Origin: Streptomyces werraensis
GTDB taxonomy: Bacteria > Actinomycetota > Actinomycetes > Streptomycetales > Streptomycetaceae
Length of the DNA stretch: 64,000 nt
Assembly (NCBI GenBank): GCA_014656175.1
Contig: BNBX01000001.1
Coordinates: forward strand, 1,090,324-1,154,323
Direction: 5' to 3'
This document shows positions 57,166 through 64,000 of the stretch, in pieces. The notes beneath the pieces are model-generated. The model did no database searches. It worked only from the letters and a program-made list of their open reading frames with translations, and had not been told where the DNA came from. How positions within the stretch are numbered: position 1 is the stretch's first letter; each line of letters starts with the position of its first letter. The translations under genes and the position numbers were made by a program.

Positions 57166-57478
57166 GCAGAACTCCGTTCCCGGATCACTCCGCTTCGCTG
57201 CGGATGTGTCTCCCTTTTGCACCAGGCCCCGGTGTCGTCCGGAGCCTCGGACTCGGTGACGTCCACCTCCTCCCCCGTGCGCGAGATCTCCAGTCCACCG
57301 GTGCGGGTGATGTCGAAAAAGCCCGCACCACCGCATTCCGATCAGAGGGGTGTGGCCTGCGGCTTTCCCTCACAACCGAACATATCTCGCGCGGGCGGAT
57401 GGCGTCACCCTCTACCGCGACGTACCTCCATTCAGGGGAATTAACCCTCTGATTACCTGCAACGACGTAAGTTCTCAG
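57166..57478. promoter_or_regulatory. hpf upstream region with an AT-rich imperfect hairpin
   Basis: About 310 bp between comF and hpf (both minus). At 57432-57452, TCAGGGG, AATTAA and CCCTCTGA form an imperfect inverted repeat with one bulged base. It could be the comF terminator or a binding site in the hpf promoter. No gene is seen here. Confidence 0.4.
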
Positions 57479-58423
57479 TCAGTTTCGGTGTATTCCGAAC
57501 GCATCCGGCGACGCCGCCACAACGGCCGCGCACACCACGCCGGGCGTTCCGCCGGCGCTTTCCCCGTCCGCCTCCTTCGCCGTCCGGCCGGGCTGCCGGT
57601 CCGCCCCGCTCCACACCGGCGGCGCTGTCCGCCGTTGTTCTGACCCTTCCCATGTCTCACCCAGGTACACGAACGCGGGCCGCGAATTGCTCGATGTCTC
57701 CCGGCCCTTTCCGGCCGGTTCCGTTTCCGGGCCGGGCGGCCCTTGTGCGGCCCGGACCGCGCGCGCCGCCTCGGCGAGGGTCGCCCCGGTCGTCATGAGG
57801 TCGTCGACCAGCACGATCCGGCCCCGGTGCAGCAGCCGGGCGCTGCCCGGCGTCACGGCGAGGGCGCCCGCGACGTTGGCCAGACGCTGCCTCGAGCCGA
57901 GTCCCGACTGGTCGGCCACCGGCCGCCGTTGCCGCAGCGCGACGAGTACTGCGGCGGGTACCCCCGTGCGCCGCAGCTCACCCGCCGCCGCGAAGGCGAT
58001 CCGCCGCGCGGGGTCGTGCCCGCGCGCCCGCACGGCCCGCCGGGCGGACGGCACGGGGACGAGCAGTACGGGGGCGCACGCCGCCCTGCCCGTGCCGTCA
58101 TGGATGCCGGAGTGCCCGCGCGCGGCCGGAACTCCCAGTCCTGCCCGTACGGCACCCGCCAGGGCCTCGCCCAGCGGCCGGGCGAGGGCCAGGGCGCCGC
58201 GCTCCTTGTGGGCGAGCAGCACGGCGCGCACCTCGTCGGCGTAGGGGGCGGCCGCGTGCACGGGCGGCAGTCCGCGGGGCTCGGGCGCCGGCCGCACCCG
58301 GCGTGGCGCCCTGCCGCCCAGCGCCGCACGGCACCGGTCGCAGAGCACGGCGCGGGGCCTGCCGCATCCGCCGCACTCGGCCGGAAGCACCAGGTCGGTG
58401 AGGTCCCGCCACCAGCTCCGCAT
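57479..58423 (-). CDS. ComF-family phosphoribosyltransferase-like protein with insert
   Basis: A 314-residue ComF homologue. The N-terminal zinc-finger-like CGGCGRPRAVLCDRC, the conserved VPVPSARRAVRARGHDPA and the PRPP-binding loop VLVDDLMTTGATL are present. Between the helix after that loop (AARAVRAAQ) and the final strand (VVCAAVVAASPDAF) lies about 65 residues of low-complexity sequence not seen in normal ComF. The ATG at 58423 (MRSWWRDL) is chosen by homology. ComF relatives act in DNA uptake in other bacteria; its role in Streptomyces is unclear. Confidence 0.88.
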   Translation of the reverse strand: MRSWWRDLTDLVLPAECGGCGRPRAVLCDRCRAALGGRAPRRVRPAPEPRGLPPVHAAAPYADEVRAVLLAHKERGALALARPLGEALAGAVRAGLGVPAARGHSGIHDGTGRAACAPVLLVPVPSARRAVRARGHDPARRIAFAAAGELRRTGVPAAVLVALRQRRPVADQSGLGSRQRLANVAGALAVTPGSARLLHRGRIVLVDDLMTTGATLAEAARAVRAAQGPPGPETEPAGKGRETSSNSRPAFVYLGETWEGSEQRRTAPPVWSGADRQPGRTAKEADGESAGGTPGVVCAAVVAASPDAFGIHRN

Positions 58424-58614
58424 GGGCCCACTGTGCCAACGCCCCGGACACCCGGCCACCCCTGTGGACAACCACGCGACCGGTGCCGGAACCGTTCGAA
58501 CACCGTGGCGAGAACCGACCCCGCGCGGGGGCCGGCACCCTAAAGACCTGCACCTGCACCCTAAGAACCGTCCCCGTAAGGACCGGCCCCGCGGAAACGA
58601 AACCCGGAGGCCGC

Positions 58615-60465
58615 TCAGCCCGGATAGACCGGCGCCGCCCCCTCCTTCACCTCCGCCACCTTCTGCCACTGCGCCCCCGACGGCAGCCGCACGATGCCGT
58701 CCACCGAGTACGCCACCAGCGGCGCGTTCTCGTCCCCGGCGGCGGTGAGCGCCTTCACGCCGGTCAGCGCGGCGGGCGGCGGCACGTCCGGGGTGGAGCC
58801 GTCGACCTCGACGTACTTCATCTGCTCCACGCCGCCGTGCTCGCGGCCGACGACCACGAGCCGGCTGTCACCGGCCCACGACATGGCCGTGACCTGCTCC
58901 AGCTCGGGCGTCGCCGAGCGCAGCTCCACCACGGTGACCGTGGGATGCTCGCCCGGCCCGGCCTCGTCCGGGCCGCTGCGCTCGATGCGTCCGATGAGCA
59001 GCGACCGCTGGTCGCCGTTCTCCACGACGAGGGCGATCCGCACCCCGTCGGCGGCCACCCGCACCGCCTGGATCCTGCCCTCCAGACCCGGCGTGCGCAC
59101 CTGGAGCGGCCGGCCCGCGCCCTCCTCCAGCAGGTAGAGGCCGGGGCGGGCGGGGTTGCGGTCGGCGACCCACAGACCGCCCTGGGCGTCCCAGCTCGGC
59201 GGGGTCAGCCGGTCCTGCTCGGTCTCGCCCTGGCTGCGCAGCACCGGATCGCCGAGCGCGGAGCCCTGCGCCAGCGCGGAGACGAACAGGTCCTGCCCGT
59301 TCAGGCCGACGCCGGCCGCCGTGCGCTCGTCCCGCGACACCGCCACCGACCGCAGGCCCTGCTCGCCCTGTCCGAGCGCGCCGGGCGCCGGTTCGGGGTC
59401 GGGGGTGCGGCCGCCGGCGGCGATCCGGACCAGCTTGTGCTCCTGGTCGAGGTAGTACAGGTAGTCGGGCTGGTTGAGCGCGCCCCTGGTGGCCACGGTC
59501 TCGGCGCCGTCCTGGGTGAGCGAGCACAGCTGCCCGCCGTCGGCCCGCAGCTCGACCTCCTCCACCGCGGGGCTGAGATCGCGCAGCGTGAACAGCAGCT
59601 GGGCGGCCATCTCCTCGCAGCGGCCGGTGCCGACCTCGGACGCCCGGTCGTTCAGCGGCACGGTGAGCTTGCCCCGGTCGTCCGGGGTGAGCGGCCCGGT
59701 GCCCTTCCGCAGCTGGGTGCCGGCCGGGAAGCTCGACCGGACGACGGGGTCGAGCCAGTTCGTCGGGCCGGAGAGCAGCGAGCGCACCATCCGCGTCGTG
59801 GGGTCCACGTGCCGGCGCACGTACACGGGGTCGGCGACCGCCATCGGCAGCGACGACCCGTTCACGTCCACGTTCGAGGCGAAGTAGTACTTGTTGAAGG
59901 ACGTGTAGTTGCGCTGGAAGTCCGACTTGCCCATGACGACGCCCTGCGGCACCGCGTCGATGCGCCACTGGCCGCTCTTGTCGTCCTTCACCAGCCGCAC
60001 CAGTTCGCTGTAGTGGCCGGAGGAGGGCGCGTACGCCTGCTGCGCGTCCACGGTGGCGAACTTGGTGCCGGTCAGCGTGTACGTCAGGGCGGTGCTGTCC
60101 TCGCGGGGCTCCCGGTCGGCGCGGGCGCCGGGCCCGTCGGAGAGCACGGTGGTGGACTGCTCCGGCCGCCAGTACTTGGACGCCTCGGGGGTGAGGTACT
60201 GGCGCGCGGTCTTGTAGTCGGCGTCGTCGCTGGTCAGGGCCTCCAGGAAGCCCTGGACTATCTGGGTGGGGGTGGCGTCGTCGCTCGGCGGCATGGCGTA
60301 CACCCGCACCTGCGTGTCCTGCCGCGGCGTGGACTCCACCCCGCGCAGGTCGCCGCTGTCCGGCATCGAGGCGCACCCGGCCAGCAGGACCGCCCCGCAG
60401 GCGGCGTACACCGCGGTCCTGGCCGGTGCTGTCCCCCGCCCGCGCCTCACACGCTCACCGCCCAC
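58615..60465 (-). CDS. lpqB: MtrAB-associated lipoprotein LpqB
   Basis: A 616-residue lipoprotein that in mycobacteria modulates the MtrB sensor. The lipobox LLAGC places the lipidated residue at Cys31. A GerMN domain (about 210-340) and a beta-propeller-like C-terminal domain (about 350-616) follow. GTG at 60465, with GGGGAGG upstream, overlaps the mtrB stop by 11 bp. The length matches other Streptomyces LpqB proteins. Confidence 0.95.
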   Translation of the reverse strand: MGGERVRRGRGTAPARTAVYAACGAVLLAGCASMPDSGDLRGVESTPRQDTQVRVYAMPPSDDATPTQIVQGFLEALTSDDADYKTARQYLTPEASKYWRPEQSTTVLSDGPGARADREPREDSTALTYTLTGTKFATVDAQQAYAPSSGHYSELVRLVKDDKSGQWRIDAVPQGVVMGKSDFQRNYTSFNKYYFASNVDVNGSSLPMAVADPVYVRRHVDPTTRMVRSLLSGPTNWLDPVVRSSFPAGTQLRKGTGPLTPDDRGKLTVPLNDRASEVGTGRCEEMAAQLLFTLRDLSPAVEEVELRADGGQLCSLTQDGAETVATRGALNQPDYLYYLDQEHKLVRIAAGGRTPDPEPAPGALGQGEQGLRSVAVSRDERTAAGVGLNGQDLFVSALAQGSALGDPVLRSQGETEQDRLTPPSWDAQGGLWVADRNPARPGLYLLEEGAGRPLQVRTPGLEGRIQAVRVAADGVRIALVVENGDQRSLLIGRIERSGPDEAGPGEHPTVTVVELRSATPELEQVTAMSWAGDSRLVVVGREHGGVEQMKYVEVDGSTPDVPPPAALTGVKALTAAGDENAPLVAYSVDGIVRLPSGAQWQKVAEVKEGAAPVYPG

Positions 60466-62572
60466 GCGTGGCCTCCCCGTCCTTCTCCGCATCGCGCGGT
60501 GCACCGTCGCCGCCCTCGCCGCCGGCCGCCGGCCGGTCCGCGTCGCCCGGGCGGGCCCCGTCCGTCCCGCCGTTCGTGCCGGACACCGTGCCCGCCGTCA
60601 TCCGCGTGCTGCCCGAGCGGGCCACCACGCGCGCGCCGTTGCCGGGCAGGGCGGTGGGGTCGGCCGTGGGCGCCGAGGCGCCGGGCCTGCGGCCCAGCGG
60701 GTCGCGGGCGGACTGCGCCGGGTCGTCGGCGCCGGGCCGGCCCACCGGCACCGTGGCGCGCTTCTCACCGTCGCCGCCGCGCGGCAGTCCCGCGTCGTCG
60801 AGGCCGCGGTTGCGCCGCGAGTCCTTGGGTTCCAGGGGTATCGGGGATCCGCGCAGCGGCTCGTCCGCCGTCCTGGGCAGCGTCAGCCGGAACTGCGAGC
60901 CGCCGCCCGGCTCGCCCCACGCCTGGAGCCAGCCGCCGTGCAGCCGGGCGTCCTCCAGGGCGATGGACAGCCCCAGGCCCGTACCGCCCGTGGTGCGGGC
61001 GCGGGCCGGGTCGGCCCGCCAGAAGCGGCTGAACACGCGCGTGGCCTCGCCGGGCTTGAGCCCGACGCCGTAGTCGCGCACCGCGACCGCCACGGCGCCT
61101 CCCGCGGCGGCCAGCTTGACGACGACGTCCTTGCCCTCGCCGTGCTCGACGGCGTTGACGACCAGGTTGCGCAGCACCCGCTCCACGCGCCGCGCGTCGG
61201 CCTCGGCGACCACGGGCTGCTGGTCGCCGACGACCTTGATGGCGGTGCCCTTGCGCTCGGCGAGCGGCTCCGCGCCGGTCACCACGCGCCGCACCACCTC
61301 GCGCAGGTCGATCGGTTCCGCCTCCAGGGCGGCCGCGCCCGCGTCGAAGCGGCTGATCTCCAGCAGGTCGGCGAGCAGCGACTCGAACCGGTCGAGCTGG
61401 TCGGCGAGCAGCTCGGCGGAGCGCGCGGTCACCGGGTCGAAGTCCTCGCGCGCCTCGTGGATGACGTCGGCGGCCATCCGCACGGTGGTCAGCGGCGTGC
61501 GCAGCTCGTGCGACACGTCCGACACGAACCGGCGCTGCATCCGCGACAGGTCCTCGAGCTGGCTGATCTTGAGCTGGAGATTCTGCGCCATCTTGTTGAA
61601 GGCCTCGCCGAGCCGGGCGATGTCGTCCTCGCCGGTGACCTTCATGCGTTCCTGCAGCCGTCCCGCGGACAGCCGTTCGGCGATCCCGGCGGCCATCCGG
61701 ACCGGCGTGACCACCTGCCGCACCACGAGCCAGGCGATCGCCCCGAGCAGCACGACCACGAACAGCCCGGCGGTCGCAAGGGTGCCCTTGACCAGGCTCA
61801 GTGACTTCTCCTCCTGGGTGAGCGGGAAGAGGTAGTACAGCTGGTACGGGTCGCCGTTGGGGTCGTTGACCTGCTTGCCGATGACGAGGGCCGGCTGGGA
61901 CTGCTTGTCCTTCTCGGCGTAGACGATGCGCGTGTAGCTCTGCGCGGCCCCGGTGCTGGTGTCGATGCGCTCGCGCAGCTCCGCGGGGACGCTGGCGGCC
62001 GGGTTGACCCCGCCGGAGGCGCGCGGTCCGCGCCCGCTGCCGCTGTCGCCGCCGGAGGGCAGGGTCACCACGTCGAAGGCGCCCTGGCCGCCGCTGGACA
62101 GCGAGGCGACGAGGTCGCTCATCCACTGGATGACGCTCTGCGAGGGGCGGCCGTCGGGTGCGGTGCCCTCCTCGCCGGTGACGCTCACGGCCTGCTCGGC
62201 CTGCTGCTTGGCCACGGCGAAACCGCCCGTGGCCTGGCTCTGCGACGCCTTCACCTTGGCGTCCAGCAGGCCGTTGCGCACCTGGCCGATGACGACGAAG
62301 CCGAGCAGCAGCACGACGCCCAGCGACATCAGCAGCGTCGTGACGACGACCTTGAGCTGGATGTTGCGCCGCCACAGCCGTATGACGGGCAGCAGCGGGC
62401 GCCGCACCCAGCGCATGACGAGGCGGACGACCGGGCTGCCCTGGACCCCGCCCTGGAGCAGGTCGCCGTCGAAGAGGTGGCGCCAGCGGGAAGCGGCCTT
62501 GCCCCGGCCGACAGGCCGCCCCGGACGGTCCCCGGACCGGCCGGGCGCCGAAGCGGCACTGTCACCGGACAT
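60455..62572 (-). CDS. mtrB: sensor histidine kinase MtrB
   Basis: A 705-residue membrane sensor. TM1 is at about 72-97 and TM2 at about 265-287, around an external domain of about 170 residues. A HAMP domain (about 287-340) follows, then the H-box SDVSHELRTPL with His355, then N/G boxes (NLVVNAVEHGEG, GGTGLGLSI). The tail of about 130 residues after the kinase is low-complexity and longer than in mycobacterial MtrB. It starts 1 bp after the mtrA stop. Confidence 0.96.
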   Translation of the reverse strand: MSGDSAASAPGRSGDRPGRPVGRGKAASRWRHLFDGDLLQGGVQGSPVVRLVMRWVRRPLLPVIRLWRRNIQLKVVVTTLLMSLGVVLLLGFVVIGQVRNGLLDAKVKASQSQATGGFAVAKQQAEQAVSVTGEEGTAPDGRPSQSVIQWMSDLVASLSSGGQGAFDVVTLPSGGDSGSGRGPRASGGVNPAASVPAELRERIDTSTGAAQSYTRIVYAEKDKQSQPALVIGKQVNDPNGDPYQLYYLFPLTQEEKSLSLVKGTLATAGLFVVVLLGAIAWLVVRQVVTPVRMAAGIAERLSAGRLQERMKVTGEDDIARLGEAFNKMAQNLQLKISQLEDLSRMQRRFVSDVSHELRTPLTTVRMAADVIHEAREDFDPVTARSAELLADQLDRFESLLADLLEISRFDAGAAALEAEPIDLREVVRRVVTGAEPLAERKGTAIKVVGDQQPVVAEADARRVERVLRNLVVNAVEHGEGKDVVVKLAAAGGAVAVAVRDYGVGLKPGEATRVFSRFWRADPARARTTGGTGLGLSIALEDARLHGGWLQAWGEPGGGSQFRLTLPRTADEPLRGSPIPLEPKDSRRNRGLDDAGLPRGGDGEKRATVPVGRPGADDPAQSARDPLGRRPGASAPTADPTALPGNGARVVARSGSTRMTAGTVSGTNGGTDGARPGDADRPAAGGEGGDGAPRDAEKDGEATRGR

Positions 62573-62573
62573 G

Positions 62574-63263
62574 TCAGCTCGGTCCTGCCTTGTATCCGAC
62601 ACCACGGACGGTCACCACGATCTCGGGCTTCTCCGGGTCCTTCTCGACCTTGGAGCGCAGCCGCTGCACATGGACGTTGACCAGGCGGGTGTCCGCAGCG
62701 TGGCGGTAGCCCCACACCTGCTCCAGCAGCACCTCACGCGTGAACACCTGCCACGGCTTGCGCGCGAGGGCGACCAACAGGTCGAACTCCAGCGGGGTCA
62801 GGGCGATGGACTGCCCGTCCCGCTTCACGGAGTGACCGGCCACGTCGATCACCAGGTCGCCGATGGCGAGCTGCTCCGGTGCCGGCTCCTCGGACCTGCG
62901 CAGCCGCGCACGGATCCGGGCGACCAGCTCCTTCGGCTTGAACGGCTTGACGATGTAGTCGTCGGCCCCGGACTCCAGGCCCACCACCACGTCGACGGTG
63001 TCGCTCTTCGCCGTGAGCATCACGATCGGAACCCCGGACTCCGCCCTGATCAGGCGGCAGACCTCGATGCCGTCACGGCCGGGGAGCATCAGGTCCAGCA
63101 GGACCAGATCCGGCTTGGTCTCACGGAAGGCGGCCAGCGCCTTGTCGCCGTCGGCTACGAAAGACGGCTCAAAACCTTCACCGCGCAGCACGATGCCGAG
63201 CATCTCGGCCAGTGCGCTGTCGTCGTCGACGACAAGGACTCGTCCCTTCATAAACGACATCAT
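62574..63263 (-). CDS. mtrA: response regulator MtrA
   Basis: A 229-residue OmpR-type regulator, phospho-acceptor Asp57 (LVLLDLMLP), winged-helix effector ending VRGVGYKAGPS. MtrA is a global regulator of development and antibiotic genes in Streptomyces. It starts MMSFMKGRVLVVDDD, 4 bp after the mtnA stop, so it is in one transcript with mtnA, or its promoter lies inside mtnA. GTTACCTGGCGTGACC (63278-63293) just upstream resembles a direct-repeat MtrA site. Confidence 0.97.
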   Translation of the reverse strand: MMSFMKGRVLVVDDDSALAEMLGIVLRGEGFEPSFVADGDKALAAFRETKPDLVLLDLMLPGRDGIEVCRLIRAESGVPIVMLTAKSDTVDVVVGLESGADDYIVKPFKPKELVARIRARLRRSEEPAPEQLAIGDLVIDVAGHSVKRDGQSIALTPLEFDLLVALARKPWQVFTREVLLEQVWGYRHAADTRLVNVHVQRLRSKVEKDPEKPEIVVTVRGVGYKAGPS

Positions 63264-63267
63264 CCCA

Positions 63268-64000
63268 TTAGCTATTCGTTACCTGGCGTGACCTGGCACA
63301 CAGGGCGGCCAGAGCCTCGGTGGTCACGGGCGAAACGACGCCCTCCTCGGTGACGACGGCCGTCACCAGCTCCGGCGGTGTCACGTCGAACGCCGGGTTG
63401 TACGCGGTCGTCCCCAACGGGGCCACCGGAATCCCGCCTCCCGCCTCCGCTCCGGCCACCGGCACCTGCGGCGCCGTGATCTCTGTCACCTCGTGGCCGG
63501 GACGCTGCTCCACCTCGATGGACGCCCCGTCCGGCGTCGAGGGATCCACCGTCGTCACCGGAGCCACCACGATGAACGGCACATGGTGGTACCGCGCGAG
63601 CACCGCGAGCGGATAGCTCCCCACCTTGTTCGCCACCGAACCGTCGGCCGCGATGCGGTCCGCGCCGATCAGCACCGCATCCACCTCGCCCGCCGCGAAC
63701 AGCGATCCCGCCGCGTTGTCGGTGAGCAGGGTGTACGCCATGCCGCTGCGGGCCGCCTCGTACGCCGTCAGGCGAGCACCTTGCAGCAACGGACGCGTTT
63801 CGTCCACCCACAGGCGCCGCAGCCGCCCCGCCCGGTGCGCCGCGAGCGCCACCGCGAACGCCGTCCCCTCGCCGCCCGACACCAGCGAACCGGTGTTGCA
63901 GTGGGTGAGGATCCGGTGCCCGCCGCCGGGCAGCAGCTCGTCGAGGAGAGCCAGCCCGTGCTCCGCCATCCTCGCACTGGCCTCGGCGTCCTCCCGGTGC
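63268..64000 (-). CDS. mtnA: methylthioribose-1-phosphate isomerase, 5' end outside the window
   Basis: This is the C-terminal part (about 243 residues) of the methionine-salvage isomerase that converts 5-methylthioribose-1-phosphate to the ribulose form. The catalytic cysteine in THCNTGSL and the aspartate in LIGADRIAADG are present, as is the GTTAYNPAFDVTPPEL ending. The reading frame continues through HREDAEASAR to the window end, so the gene is truncated by the window, not in nature. Confidence 0.95.
   Translation of the reverse strand, partial: HREDAEASARMAEHGLALLDELLPGGGHRILTHCNTGSLVSGGEGTAFAVALAAHRAGRLRRLWVDETRPLLQGARLTAYEAARSGMAYTLLTDNAAGSLFAAGEVDAVLIGADRIAADGSVANKVGSYPLAVLARYHHVPFIVVAPVTTVDPSTPDGASIEVEQRPGHEVTEITAPQVPVAGAEAGGGIPVAPLGTTAYNPAFDVTPPELVTAVVTEEGVVSPVTTEALAALCARSRQVTNS

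Overview
The window reads as a chromosomal core segment of a Streptomyces or close relative. It is very GC-rich, its coding third positions are almost all G or C, and GTG starts are common. The gene order prfB-pkaB-pkaA, ssrA-smpB, secA-hpf-comF-lpqB-mtrB-mtrA-mtnA and a roughly 1650-residue NAD-glutamate dehydrogenase is typical of that genus. I saw no insertion sequence, prophage, CRISPR array or ordinary tRNA gene.

Layout. 1-3.3 kb: the end of an MFS transporter, a LacI-family repressor with an 18-bp perfect palindrome in front of it, and a secreted PHB-depolymerase-type esterase. 3.4-7.4 kb (minus strand): tmRNA, smpB, an S41 carboxy-terminal protease, ftsX and ftsE. 7.6-10 kb: a tiny zinc-ribbon membrane protein, a sortase-type (LAETG) surface protein with Pro-Thr-Glu repeats, and prfB. 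10-17.2 kb: two membrane Ser/Thr kinases (pkaB, pkaA) divergent from an FHA-FtsK/EssC-like ATPase, with two tracts of a dispersed repeat. 17.7-21.5 kb: a sugar ABC importer operon without its own ATPase.

21.6-42.6 kb is the accessory-looking centre, a cell-surface glycopolymer (teichoic-acid-like) island. It has four large fusions of a family-2 glycosyltransferase to a TagF-type polyol-phosphate transferase, two further family-2 glycosyltransferases with C-terminal extensions, three multi-TM proteins resembling GT-C enzymes, and a Wzm/Wzt (TagG/TagH) polymer exporter under a TetR regulator with twin operator-like repeats. An ohr/ohrR peroxide module sits inside the island. The four fusions have lost different active sites: one keeps only the glycosyltransferase motifs, one keeps only the TagF motifs, one has a partly degraded glycosyltransferase domain and one is intact. 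I consider this the most notable signal in the window.

42.7-64 kb returns to core functions: glutamate dehydrogenase, a HAD phosphatase, a DUF6912-like protein, an Rv3235-family protein, SecA, a GNAT acetyltransferase, a YcaQ/AlkX-like DNA glycosylase, a NarL-type response regulator, the long ribosome hibernation factor, a ComF-like protein with an unusual insert, and the mtnA-mtrA-mtrB-lpqB operon, cut by the window end inside mtnA. Strong hairpins separate many of the units and are listed individually.
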